From Paenarthrobacter sp. AR 02 (GTDB lineage: Bacteria > Actinomycetota > Actinomycetes > Actinomycetales > Micrococcaceae), in assembly GCF_021538675.1 (NCBI RefSeq), contig NZ_JAJUKH010000014.1, forward strand, positions 41,448 through 105,447: a DNA stretch of 64,000 nucleotides. The letters run 5' to 3'. Positions 16,623 through 25,109 of the stretch are shown piece by piece; the first letter of the stretch is position 1; the number at the start of each line of letters is the position of its first letter. The translations under genes were made by a program, and so were the position numbers. The notes beneath the pieces are model-generated. The model was given only the letters and a program-made list of their open reading frames with translations. It was not told the DNA's origin and ran no database searches.

Positions 16623-17615
16623 TCAGTTGACGAGGGCGGGGTATTTGGCGGTCCACTGGTCCAATAGATCCTTGTGGGGCGTGATGAAGTGTTCCTCTGT
16701 GTACTTCGCCTGCGTGATCGCGAGCTGACTACGCTCGACGCGGTCATAAGCGATCTGCGTCCGCGAGAAGTCCTGCTCTCCCAGGCTCGGTTGATAGACG
16801 ACGGCGGCGGCGGAGTTCGCGTTGTAGACCTCCGGGCGGTAGATCTTCTGGAACGTCTCCATGGTGCTGATCGTGCCGATGAGCTGCAGGTTTGAGTAGT
16901 CGTTGAGCAGGTCGCCGCGGAAGTAGAAGGCGAGTGGCGCCACGCTGCCTCGCGGCATGAAATAGCGGACCTGAAGCCCCATCTTCGCGAAGTACGCGTC
17001 CGTCAGCGAGAACTCGTCCTGCTGGTACTCGACGCCCAGGATGGGGTGGCGGTTTTCCGTTCGCCGGTAAGTCTTGCTCGTGGAGACGCTGATACACACC
17101 ACTGGCGACTGCGGGAAGCGTTCCTGGCATGCCGGGGAATCGAGGAACTGCTGGAACAGTTTGCCGTGAAGGTCGCCGAAGTCCTCGGGAACAACGGGCT
17201 TGCCGGCTTCTGCTGCTGCAGCCGGCAGGACGACGCTGAAGTCGAAGTCACGGACGTAGGAGGAGAAATTGTTTCCCACGATTCCCTGGTGACGGACGCC
17301 GTTCAGCTGGTCGACGATCTGGATGTCGAGAACCTCGAACAGCGGGAACCGCTGATCCGTACCTTCCGCAGTGAACTCTATGTGCACGGAAACGATCTCA
17401 AGCTCGAGCGTGTAACGGTCCCGGTCCGGGTTGTCCCAGTCTGCGAGATCGTTGAAGCGGCGCCGAATCATGGTCAAGGCGTTGCGGAGGTTCTCCTGGC
17501 GGTGCTCGCCACGTGCCAGGTTGGCGAAATTCGTCGTGATCCTCGAGCCTTCGGACGGGGAGTAGTCCTCGTTGAAGGGGGTCGTGGTGATGCTGAAGGT
17601 GAAGTCGTCTGCCAT
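16623..17615 (-). CDS. mesX: DUF1852 protein, MesX-like partner of MesD
   Basis: 330 aa. Matches DUF1852: ADDFTFSITTTPFNEDY at the start, TTNFANLARGEHRQENLRNA, and a Tyr/Phe-rich C-terminal part (MGLQVRYFMPRGSVAPLAFY). The family is required with MesD for methionine synthesis; its chemical role is unknown. No cofactor motif is obvious. First gene of the operon, 20 nt before mesD. Its leader on the minus strand (17616-17735) can form a GGCCG-TCTC-CGGCC hairpin and a GAAGGT...ACCTTC stem, so leader control is possible. Confidence 0.88.
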   Translation of the reverse strand: MADDFTFSITTTPFNEDYSPSEGSRITTNFANLARGEHRQENLRNALTMIRRRFNDLADWDNPDRDRYTLELEIVSVHIEFTAEGTDQRFPLFEVLDIQIVDQLNGVRHQGIVGNNFSSYVRDFDFSVVLPAAAAEAGKPVVPEDFGDLHGKLFQQFLDSPACQERFPQSPVVCISVSTSKTYRRTENRHPILGVEYQQDEFSLTDAYFAKMGLQVRYFMPRGSVAPLAFYFRGDLLNDYSNLQLIGTISTMETFQKIYRPEVYNANSAAAVVYQPSLGEQDFSRTQIAYDRVERSQLAITQAKYTEEHFITPHKDLLDQWTAKYPALVN

Positions 17616-17735
17616 GTTGCCAATCCGTTGTTGATGGCCGGAGACGGCCTTTCAGAAGGTGGTGTATCCATGGTGCAACCTTCCGAGGGCTATCAGGTAA
17701 CTAGTGGTTGCTATGCGTGCATATAGAATCTCCCT
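17616..17735. promoter_or_regulatory. mesX-lysR divergent control region
   Basis: 120 nt between the two starts. ATAG-N7-CTAT (17723-17737) has the T-N11-A form of a LysR box and touches the lysR start codon. A -10-like TAGAAT lies about 7 nt before that ATG and no ribosome site is seen, so the lysR message may be leaderless and self-repressed. Assignment is by inspection only. Confidence 0.45.
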
Positions 17736-18677
17736 ATGGCCCAAATTTCGAGCGGATTGACCTTGCAGCAGCTCCGTTACTTCATAGAAGTTGCCGCTGA
17801 GGGATCGATCTCCGCGGCCGCCGATCTTCTCTACGTAGCGCAGCCGACAATGTCCGCCGCGATGAAGGACCTTGAGGCCCGGGTGGGCCGTGCGCTCCTG
17901 CTCCGCTCCGCCCGCGGAGTCACCCTCACGGCCGACGGTGTAGAGTTCCTCGGCTACGCGAGGCAGGTCGTGGAGCAGTTCGCTCTCCTCGAGCAGCGCT
18001 ACCTTGGCAGGCCGCCGAGGCGACGTCTGCTCGGGGTGTCAACGCAGCACTACTCGTTTGCCGTGGACGCCTTCGTCCGGATGGTCAAGGCCTCTGATGT
18101 GGCCGAATACGAGTTCTCACTGCGTGAGTCCCGCACCTGGGACATCATCGAGGATGTCCGGACGCTCCGCAGCGAAATCGGGATTCTCTACCGGAATGAT
18201 TTCAACCGGAAGGTCATCGACAAGCTGCTCAGGGAGTCCGGGCTCGCGTTTACTCCACTTTTCCTCGCTGATCCGCACATATTCATTTCACGGAAGAACC
18301 CGCTCGCTGCAAAGGAGCGTGCGACACTCGATGATCTTGCCGGTTTGCCGCGGCTGACTTTCGATCAAGGTGCCAACAACTCCTTTTACTTCGCCGAGGA
18401 AATTCTCTCCACTTTGTCCAGTAAGCAGGAGATCCGGGTCTCTGACCGCGCCACGATCTTCAACCTCATGATCGGGCTCCACGGCTACACGATCTCGACG
18501 GGCATCATCAGCGGGCAGCTCGACCCTGAGATCGTCGCCATCCCGCTCGACGTAGACGAACGCATCGAGATCGGCTGGATCGGCCACGCCGCAATTCCGC
18601 TGACCGACCAGGCGCAGCGCTACCTCAAGGAATTGCGGACCGTCGTCGCTGAGTTCGGCGTAGCGCTGCTCGACTGA
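17736..18677 (+). CDS. LysR-family regulator, probably of the mesX operon
   Basis: 313 aa. HTH at residues 8-65 (LTLQQLRYFIEVAAEGSISA, AADLLYVAQPTMSAAMKDLE) followed by a substrate-binding-like effector domain (about 95-300). It is divergent from mesX and likely controls methionine synthesis genes, as LysR-type MetR proteins do elsewhere. Its HTH-coding stretch has a 114-nt near-identical copy at 4.3 kb. Start ATG lacks an SD sequence; see the control region. Confidence 0.88.
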   Translation: MAQISSGLTLQQLRYFIEVAAEGSISAAADLLYVAQPTMSAAMKDLEARVGRALLLRSARGVTLTADGVEFLGYARQVVEQFALLEQRYLGRPPRRRLLGVSTQHYSFAVDAFVRMVKASDVAEYEFSLRESRTWDIIEDVRTLRSEIGILYRNDFNRKVIDKLLRESGLAFTPLFLADPHIFISRKNPLAAKERATLDDLAGLPRLTFDQGANNSFYFAEEILSTLSSKQEIRVSDRATIFNLMIGLHGYTISTGIISGQLDPEIVAIPLDVDERIEIGWIGHAAIPLTDQAQRYLKELRTVVAEFGVALLD

Positions 18678-18842
18678 GGGCAATTGAGCGGGCGGGGCAG
18701 GGAGGACATCTATTGTCCGATGTGGCTTGCGATGTTTATAACCCGGCCACGCTTCAAAGGCGCAACACAGCTTCACCACAGTCCGACCCTTGATTGCCAA
18801 TGAAGGCTGTAAGCATTGATACCAGCAGTCGAGTGAGGAACC

Positions 18843-19847
18843 ATGAGCAGCAGAATCCCTGAACCCGAGTACAGCGTCAACGGTCCCATGTATGAGGGAC
18901 GGGCGCTCCACCGCGTCGACGACGAGGTCGTCGACCAAGGCATTGCCTTCGACATTGGGACTTTAGTAAGCCGCCGGTCGATGTTAGGGATATTCGGAGC
19001 CGGCATGGGAGCAGTCGCCCTTGCCGCTTGCTCACCCGGCAGCACGGGTAGCACCAGTGCCCAGACCCCGGCCGCGAGCTCCATGGCCAACGCTTCCACT
19101 GGGTCCGCCACGGGCGCTTCCGGATTGACTGAGATTCCTGACGAGACTGCCGGGCCTTATCCTGGCGATGGTTCCAACGGTGCGGATGTTCTTGAACAGT
19201 CAGGCATCGTGCGAAGTGACATCCGCTCCAGCGTCGGCGGCGGGACCACGGCAGCCGGCGTGCCCATGACGCTCACCCTCATAATCCTTGACATGGCAAA
19301 CGGTGGCGTCCCCCTTAAGAACGCAGCTGTCTATGTGTGGCATTGCAATGCCGAGGGCGGGTATTCGATGTACTCCCAAGGTATCCAGAACGAAACCTAC
19401 CTCCGCGGAGTACAGGTCGCCGACAGCGACGGGAAAGTCACCTACTCCTCGATTTACCCCGCCTGCTACACAGGGCGTTGGCCGCATATCCACTTCGAGG
19501 TGTACCCCACCGTGGACGACATCACTGATTCGACCAAGGCCATTGCAACTTCCCAGGTCGCGTTGCCCCAGGACATCAGCGAAAAGGTGTACGCGTTGTC
19601 TGAATACAAGGGTTCAAGCTCTAACCTTTCCCGGGTAAGCCTGACCTCGGACAACGTCTTTGGCGACGATGGGGGTGAGTTCCAACTCGCGCAGGTTACC
19701 GGCGACACCACTTCCGGCTACCAGGTGGCCCTTACCGCCGCCGTCGACACCACCACCACTCCGAGTGCCGGCAGCGTCCCGGGCGGCGGAATGCCACCCG
19801 GAGGCGGCCCTGGCGGAACCCCACCCACCGGGGCCCCGCCTGCCTAA
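18843..19847 (+). CDS. Tat-exported lipoprotein with intradiol-dioxygenase fold
   Basis: 334 aa. Twin-arginine and lipobox signal near residues 43-65 (SRRSMLGIFGAG then ALAACS), preceded by an unusually long cytoplasmic lead of about 40 residues. A Ser/Thr/Ala-rich linker leads to an intradiol dioxygenase-like domain (about 100-260): VYVWHCNAEGGYSMY supplies one Tyr, and YPACYTGRWPHIHFEV supplies Tyr, His and His, the non-haem iron ligands of catechol/protocatechuate dioxygenases. The C-terminus is Gly/Pro-rich. Surface location and the family suggest oxidative attack on aromatic or lignin-like compounds; substrate unknown. GAGGAA precedes the ATG. Confidence 0.85.
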   Translation: MSSRIPEPEYSVNGPMYEGRALHRVDDEVVDQGIAFDIGTLVSRRSMLGIFGAGMGAVALAACSPGSTGSTSAQTPAASSMANASTGSATGASGLTEIPDETAGPYPGDGSNGADVLEQSGIVRSDIRSSVGGGTTAAGVPMTLTLIILDMANGGVPLKNAAVYVWHCNAEGGYSMYSQGIQNETYLRGVQVADSDGKVTYSSIYPACYTGRWPHIHFEVYPTVDDITDSTKAIATSQVALPQDISEKVYALSEYKGSSSNLSRVSLTSDNVFGDDGGEFQLAQVTGDTTSGYQVALTAAVDTTTTPSAGSVPGGGMPPGGGPGGTPPTGAPPA

Positions 19848-19856
19848 GCGGACCGT

Positions 19857-20486
19857 TTAACCGGACTGTCCCAGGCTGACGACAAGGTTGATGGCGACTG
19901 CGACGACGAAGGTGGCGAAGAAGTAAGAAAGCAGCGCGTGTCCCAAGGCGATCTTGCGGGATGCGGTCGATGACTCCTTCACGTTGCTCGCGCTGTAAGA
20001 CATGCCAATTGAGAATGCTGCGTAGGCGAAGTCGCTGTACGACGGTTCCTCGTCCTGGTTGAAGCGGAAGCGATGATGGTCGTCGTGGTAGTACATCCGG
20101 GCGTACTTGAACGCGTAGACGGTGTTGACGAGGGCCCATGCGAGCACCACGCTGAGGGCCGCCAGTAGCGCGGCGGCCACGCCTATTGGATCCTTTTGCT
20201 GGCTGCGGATCAAGGCAAAGACAACCGCCACAAGACTGAGGAACGTCGCGCCGGTGATAAGGGAGTCAACAAGCCGTCGAGAGCGATCCTCCTGGCGGGC
20301 GAGTTCACCTGTGGCCTCCGGGCCGGCGGGCCACGCCTTGATCCAGGCCCAGGTCAGGAAGACGCAGCCTGCGACAGACCACCCGATCAAGGGCGCAAGT
20401 TCGGGAGCACCCAGCAGTGCCGGAGCGAGCGCGACAACCAGTCCGATGAGGGCGGCAATCAGGGCCTTGCGATCAATGTGCGACAT
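19857..20486 (-). CDS. DUF1345 family membrane protein
   Basis: 209 aa, about five membrane segments, with family motifs VNTVYAFKYARMYYHDDH, EEPSYSDFAYAAFSIGMSY and ALLSYFFATFVVAVAINLVV. Function unknown. A paralogue lies at 24151-24825 and shares the Y(M/S)DFAY and LLSYxxxTxVxAxxINLV motifs. It converges on the intradiol lipoprotein gene, 9 nt apart. Confidence 0.8.
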   Translation of the reverse strand: MSHIDRKALIAALIGLVVALAPALLGAPELAPLIGWSVAGCVFLTWAWIKAWPAGPEATGELARQEDRSRRLVDSLITGATFLSLVAVVFALIRSQQKDPIGVAAALLAALSVVLAWALVNTVYAFKYARMYYHDDHHRFRFNQDEEPSYSDFAYAAFSIGMSYSASNVKESSTASRKIALGHALLSYFFATFVVAVAINLVVSLGQSG

Positions 20487-20586
20487 ATAAGAGGCTGCCC
20501 TCCGGGTTTATGCATATATGAAGGACCCAGCCGGGAATTCTTGATCCCTGACCTTGCTCACCAACCGTGTGCTTACCCACGCAATG

Positions 20587-20600
20587 CTAAGCATGCTTAG
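20587..20600. promoter_or_regulatory. 14-bp perfect palindrome upstream of DUF1345 gene
   Basis: CTAAGCATGCTTAG is fully self-complementary, and with one mismatch the symmetry extends to 20583-20604 (AAT...ATT). It lies in the 130-nt gap between the fliG stop and the DUF1345 start, so an operator for the DUF1345 gene is the simplest reading. TATGCATATA just downstream may include its -10 box. Confidence 0.5.
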
Positions 20601-20616
20601 TATTAGATGTCGAGGG

Positions 20617-21651
20617 TCAGTCTATGTAGTCCTCGTCCTCGGCGCGATGGATCACCATGGTGCCGGATGCGGTCTCGTCCCGTATGAGGCGGACGATTTG
20701 AGCCCGGGCCTCTTCAACCTGTGAAGCTCTTATTGGCCCGGAGTTTGCCATTTCCGAGAGCAGGATTTCCCGGTTGCGTTCGGAGATGTTGCGTTTCACG
20801 GATTCCAGAACGACAACGGGGGCTCCCTTCAGTGCAGTAGCCAGGCTCTCTGGACTTACCCTGCGCAGAATTTTTTGCAGGTCGCGTGGGTCCAGTCTGA
20901 CCAGATCCTTGAACGTAAGCATTTGCGCCCGGACCTCACCCGCCAGTTCGACGTCGACCTGATCAAGGCCGTTAAGGATGGTGCGCTCGGTTCTTGAGTC
21001 TGTGCGCGTGATGATGTTCACAAGAGGTTGAACGCCGCCAAGGTTTTCGTTCGAACTTGCCAGCTTTGCTGCCGAACCGGCGCGCTCCCGAAGGACCTCC
21101 GCGACTGTTGCGACCACTTCCGGTGCTACTGGACCCATGGTGGCGATGCAGCATGAGACTTCAACGGCCAGGTTGTCATCCAGGCCCGTCAAAATGGCTG
21201 ATGCTTTGCTTGGTCGTAGATGCGCGAGCACGAGGGCCGTGGTTTGTGCCAGTTCGCCGTCGAGTAGTGCGATTATCTGTTCGATCGCCATAGGTTCCAG
21301 GAACTCGAAGGACTTGCCTACCATCACACCGGTGAGCCTGTCCATGAGACCAGCGGCCTTGTCTGTACCGAAGGACGCCTCGAGTAGCCCTGCAGCGAAG
21401 TCGCGACCTCCACGGGCGGAGCGGCGGCCCTTCTTGACGTAGTCATGGAATTCGTTGACGACTGTGGTTGCCACAGCAGATGGGACACGTTGGAGGCGGA
21501 CAATTTCTGCCGCAATTTCTTCGGCCTCAGGCTCGGAGAAGCGGGCGAACACAGAGGCGGCACCGGCAGGACTTAGCTGCATCAACACCACCGCGACTTT
21601 TTGCGCGCCAGTCAGGGTTGAAGCCGGGACCGCAGCCTCTACAGAATTCAT
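20617..21651 (-). CDS. fliG: Flagellar motor switch protein FliG (orphan)
   Basis: 344 aa, normal length. LTGAQKVAVVLMQLSPAGAA (N domain), a middle domain in which the usual EHPQ is replaced by GELAQ (LAQTTALVLAHLRPSKASAI), and a C domain LTFKDLVRLDPRDLQKILRRV...ALKGA...MANSGPIRASQVEEA. Against E. coli FliG the torque residues K264, R281 and R297 are kept; D288 becomes Ser and D289 becomes Glu. No other flagellar gene is in the window. Start taken at the ATG at 21651; a TTG 42 nt upstream is possible. Confidence 0.88.
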   Translation of the reverse strand: MNSVEAAVPASTLTGAQKVAVVLMQLSPAGAASVFARFSEPEAEEIAAEIVRLQRVPSAVATTVVNEFHDYVKKGRRSARGGRDFAAGLLEASFGTDKAAGLMDRLTGVMVGKSFEFLEPMAIEQIIALLDGELAQTTALVLAHLRPSKASAILTGLDDNLAVEVSCCIATMGPVAPEVVATVAEVLRERAGSAAKLASSNENLGGVQPLVNIITRTDSRTERTILNGLDQVDVELAGEVRAQMLTFKDLVRLDPRDLQKILRRVSPESLATALKGAPVVVLESVKRNISERNREILLSEMANSGPIRASQVEEARAQIVRLIRDETASGTMVIHRAEDEDYID

Positions 21652-21699
21652 GCAACCGGCCGATCTGTCAGGGTGCGAAAGGGAGATTTGCAACGAACA

Positions 21700-21755
21700 C
21701 TGTGCGGCATTGCACAGACCCGCCCGTCCTGTCTGGGGGAGACCGGACGGACGGG
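21700..21755. promoter_or_regulatory. Two adjacent hairpins between fliG and the EAL gene
   Basis: CTGTGC (21700-21705) pairs with GCACAG (21712-21717). Then CCCGTCC (21723-21729) pairs with GGACGGG (21749-21755), with an inner GTCT/AGAC pair. Both lie in the 355-nt divergent gap 21652-22006, nearer fliG. They could be leader RNA structure on the fliG side or protein sites. I looked for the conserved parts of a c-di-GMP-I riboswitch and did not find them. Confidence 0.45.
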
Positions 21756-22006
21756 AATACTCTTTCAGACTAGCCCCGGGCCAAGGGCTGCCCCGCAGTT
21801 CTGATGACGAACAGTGCAGAAAATCTCCTTGTAGGACTCAACGAGTGCAATGAGCGGCGATATCTTGTCTGCCGTGCACGAATCGATACCGCCAGGCAGC
21901 ACTTACTGCACGATGTGAAGCTGATGCCGATCCGCTGGCCGGCTAAGGAACCATAGTGTTTTGCAATGCTGATCTTTAGGGCCAACAAGAAGTCTGGGGG
22001 CGGGGC

Positions 22007-22942
22007 ATGCTCCGTAGAACAATAGGATCCAGCGAGGAAACAGCGAGCTGTCCTCGCTTGGCGCCCGGCAAGCGATGGGAGCGCGCTGGATCATTGCTGT
22101 CATTGCTGTCATTGCTGACGCGCTGGAGGCGGTCAGGCACATCGGAGTCCAGCGGGTTGGCTGGGCAAGGTGGTGGGGGCCGGCCTGGGATAGCCGCCGA
22201 ACTTCGAGTTCAGGATTTGATCGCAAGCCGGACGCTGTCAACGGCTTTCCAGCCGATCCGTGACCTTAGCAACGGCCACGTGGTGGGAGTTGAAGCGTTG
22301 ACTCGCTTTTCCGGGGAACCCGACAGGTCACCAGAGGAGTGGTTCGCTGACGCTGCCTCGTCAGGATGCGCGGCCGAGCTCGAGTTCCTGGCCATGAAAA
22401 CGGCGCTCAACGCCGCCGCGGAATTGCCGAATCATCTCTTTGTTTCCGTCAATCTCTCCCCAACAGCCTGTCTTGACCGGCGGATGGTCGCTCTGCTGGA
22501 AGAGTCGCGGGTTGCGCCGACAAGGATCGTCTTGGAGCTGACGGAGCACTGCGCAGTGACAGATTATGAGAGTCTCAAGGCTTCCCTGGCGCGGGCGCGA
22601 GAAGCCGGCTTGCGTATCGCCGTCGATGACACGGGAGCGGGGTTCGCTTCGATGCGGCATGTACTTCAACTCAGGCCCGACTTTATTAAACTCGACAGGA
22701 CAATCATCGCCGGACTCGACGCGGACGATGCGAAGAAGGCCTTTGGATCCGCGATGGTCAAGTTCGCCGAAGGTATTAGTGCAACCCTGGTGGCTGAAGG
22801 TCTTGAAACGATGGGGGAACTCGCCGCAGTGATGGAGCTCGGAGTCCCTGTGGGGCAGGGATATTTGCTCGGGGAGCCCATCGTCCATCCCGAGGAGTGG
22901 AGCAAATGGCGGAACCACTACCCACAGGCCGCCAGCACCTAG
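22007..22942 (+). CDS. EAL-domain protein (cyclic di-GMP phosphodiesterase)
   Basis: 311 aa. EAL domain about 72-300 with motifs VEALTRF, FVSVNLSP, IVLELTEHC, IAVDDTGAGFASM (DDFGTG in most members), DFIKLDRTII, LVAEGLET and GQGYLLGEP. The catalytic Glu, Asn, Glu, Asp-Asp, Lys, Glu and Gln positions are kept, so activity is likely. No sensor or transmembrane domain; the first 70 residues are low complexity with an SLL-SLL-SLL run, and the true start may be further in. Divergent from fliG, which fits control of motility by c-di-GMP. Confidence 0.85.
   Translation: MLRRTIGSSEETASCPRLAPGKRWERAGSLLSLLSLLTRWRRSGTSESSGLAGQGGGGRPGIAAELRVQDLIASRTLSTAFQPIRDLSNGHVVGVEALTRFSGEPDRSPEEWFADAASSGCAAELEFLAMKTALNAAAELPNHLFVSVNLSPTACLDRRMVALLEESRVAPTRIVLELTEHCAVTDYESLKASLARAREAGLRIAVDDTGAGFASMRHVLQLRPDFIKLDRTIIAGLDADDAKKAFGSAMVKFAEGISATLVAEGLETMGELAAVMELGVPVGQGYLLGEPIVHPEEWSKWRNHYPQAAST
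22091..22117 (+). repeat. Three perfect 9-nt tandem repeats in the EAL gene
   Basis: TCATTGCTG occurs three times in a row and encodes Ser-Leu-Leu each time. Unit length keeps the frame, so copy number changes would only alter the N-terminus. Confidence 0.9.
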
Positions 22943-23030
22943 ACTTATAAGTCCTCATTGCACTCGCTTGCTTCGTTGCCTTGAGTTTCCCTCGAACCAC
23001 GGCTGTCCAGCAGCCAAAAGGCGTCACTTC

Positions 23031-24059
23031 ATGAAATCCTCACCCTCGACCAGCGACATCGACCCATCCCCGGAAGGACTCACGCATTACAGCGTGCCGA
23101 TGGACTTGAACCTGGAGGAGAAGTTTGAACACTGGAGGTGTTGGTACGGCAACGCGATAGATACGCCAGCACGGCTTGAAAAGACCGAAACACTGGTCCG
23201 GCCAGGCTTTAACCCCACTGCCCTGAGCCTTGGTGGGCCCGGTTTCAGTCTCGTGGATGTCAGCAACGAACCCGCCAACTGCCGTTGGAGGGCTCCCGCC
23301 CGTTCCCAGAACTGGTTACTGTATTTCCGAAGTTCATGCGCGGGTTTCAGTTTTTCCGGTCGCTCTGAGGAGATCGCCCCTGGCAGCGTCCGGTTCATGG
23401 ACCACTCTTACCCAGGGAGCTTCCATGCCCCATCAGGTCTTAGCGCCGTAAGAATCCAATTCGACCGTCAACTGATGGGCTTGGACGATCAGTCGATGAA
23501 AAGGTTGGAGGGTCTCGGCGATATCCGGACGCATCCCATGGTCCGCGGGCTTATTTTGCCGGCGTTGTGCAGTTGGCAGGAGCCGGATCTGGGACGGGAC
23601 CTACCGCGGTTGCAGCCGGTCTTCCGGTCCATGATGACAGCTTTGATCGGTTCACTCCTGGAAGCACCGGCCGAAGATTCCGACATGAAGCCGGCCCGCA
23701 TCGCAGCGGTCAAGAAGTTCATTCGGATGAACTACAGGAACCCGGCATTGGACGTTGATGAAGTTGTGGCCTACTCCTTTCTGTCCCGTCGGGCCCTCTA
23801 TTATCTTTTCGAGGACGAAGCCCTCCCGGTCAACAAATACATCCGGACACTGAGAACCGTGGAGGCTCTGGAACTCTTTGCGGAGCCCGGTTCGTGGCGA
23901 CGTTCCTTGGGAAATATTGCCGAGGCCAGTGGATTTGCGAACTTACAGGCGATGCGCCGCGCAATCAAAGAAACTGGACTTGCGCTCAGCGAGCTTCAGG
24001 ACAACCCGGAACTTGCACGGATCACTTCGTTTGGCCTCAGAAGGGTGATCGGCTTGTGA
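23031..24059 (+). CDS. AraC-family transcriptional regulator
   Basis: 342 aa. N-terminal cupin-like sensor resembling the AraC-binding-like domain (LNLEEKFEHWRCWYGN, GSVRFMDHSYPGSF) and a C-terminal region of about 100 residues with AraC-type HTH features (DVDEVVAYSFLSRRALYYLF, RSLGNIAEASGFANLQAMRR). The second HTH helix departs somewhat from consensus (ANLQAMRRA for xNxSxFxRA). The target is unknown; the EAL gene upstream and the DUF1345 gene downstream run in the same direction. Confidence 0.8.
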   Translation: MKSSPSTSDIDPSPEGLTHYSVPMDLNLEEKFEHWRCWYGNAIDTPARLEKTETLVRPGFNPTALSLGGPGFSLVDVSNEPANCRWRAPARSQNWLLYFRSSCAGFSFSGRSEEIAPGSVRFMDHSYPGSFHAPSGLSAVRIQFDRQLMGLDDQSMKRLEGLGDIRTHPMVRGLILPALCSWQEPDLGRDLPRLQPVFRSMMTALIGSLLEAPAEDSDMKPARIAAVKKFIRMNYRNPALDVDEVVAYSFLSRRALYYLFEDEALPVNKYIRTLRTVEALELFAEPGSWRRSLGNIAEASGFANLQAMRRAIKETGLALSELQDNPELARITSFGLRRVIGL

Positions 24060-24150
24060 CGTCGCTGGACCCAGTGCTGTCGGGGGCCCAAAACTCATGT
24101 CGTTCAGAGGAACAACGCGGGAATTGACGTTCCCGGTGAGATGATCGGAT

Positions 24151-24825
24151 ATGACCGAAAGCAACGGCTCCGCCAAGCCCGAACAGGACTTTGATACAAC
24201 GGCGCATCACTCGAGACTGCGGGTCGCGGTGATGATCGCCGTGGGTCTGGTAACTGCCTTGATGGTCGGTCTGCTGAAGTCTTGGGCCTATGCCCCGGCG
24301 ATCGGATGGGCCGCGGCGTCCGTAACGTATCTGGTTTGGGTTTGGACGGTCATAGGCAGGCTCCAGTCATCTGCGACAGCCGCACACGCCCGGCGCGAAG
24401 ACCCTGGACGGGCAGGGGCGGATGCGCTGGTGCTGAGTGCAACGATTGCCAGTTTCGCCGGCGTTGCTTTGATTCTGCTGGACGCTGCCGACGCCGAGGG
24501 AGGCAAAAAGGCCGCAATCATCGCCATGGCCGTTGGCAGCGTGGCACTCTCTTGGTTTCTTGTCCATACCCTTTTCACCTTGCGCTACGCATCCATTTAC
24601 TACCGGGACAAAACCGGTGTGGACTTCAACGAAAGCAAACAACCGCGCTACATGGATTTCGCCTACCTTGCCTTCACAGTTGGTATGACCTTCCAGGTCT
24701 CGGACACCGACCTGAAGACGGACGCAATCCGCACCACAGTTCTGCGCCAGGCTTTGCTGTCCTACCTCCTTGGCACCATCGTCCTCGCTACCACCATCAA
24801 CCTCGTCGCCGGACTGATTCGCTAG
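24151..24825 (+). CDS. DUF1345 family membrane protein (second copy)
   Basis: 224 aa with about five membrane segments and the same motifs as the copy at 19.9 kb: VHTLFTLRYASIYYRDKTG, PRYMDFAYLAFTVGMTFQVS, ALLSYLLGTIVLATTINLVAG. Function unknown. The 284-nt convergent gap after it (24826-25109) shows nothing I can support. Confidence 0.8.
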   Translation: MTESNGSAKPEQDFDTTAHHSRLRVAVMIAVGLVTALMVGLLKSWAYAPAIGWAAASVTYLVWVWTVIGRLQSSATAAHARREDPGRAGADALVLSATIASFAGVALILLDAADAEGGKKAAIIAMAVGSVALSWFLVHTLFTLRYASIYYRDKTGVDFNESKQPRYMDFAYLAFTVGMTFQVSDTDLKTDAIRTTVLRQALLSYLLGTIVLATTINLVAGLIR

Positions 24826-25109
24826 GGACCCCAGCGCTGAAGCTCCAGGATCCTCCCGACTGGCCCGGCTACTTGCGGTCCAAGTCACTGGCGGAGGAGG
24901 CCCCGAGCGCCATGGAGAATTCTCGGGCGACTTTAGCGGCCAGCACTCCGGCTGGTCCACACCGTGGTTCCTCACGCTTTCGGGCACCGTTCATCGGCCG
25001 TTCGCGCGACCGTGTCCAGATATTTTTTCCCTCAAGGCGTAACCCCTGACGCCGCGCGTCCTACGGCACTGATTTGTTGCGCGCGGGTTGTCGGCAGGAG
25101 GGGCCCCGT

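Noticed and set aside
17616..17735. SAM or other methionine-sensing riboswitch upstream of mesX
   Set aside because: Only short simple hairpins; I could not find the conserved core of the SAM-I, SAM-II or SAM-IV classes.
21652..22006. Cyclic di-GMP riboswitch before fliG or the EAL gene
   Set aside because: The conserved core sequences of the GEMM class were not seen; only two plain hairpins.
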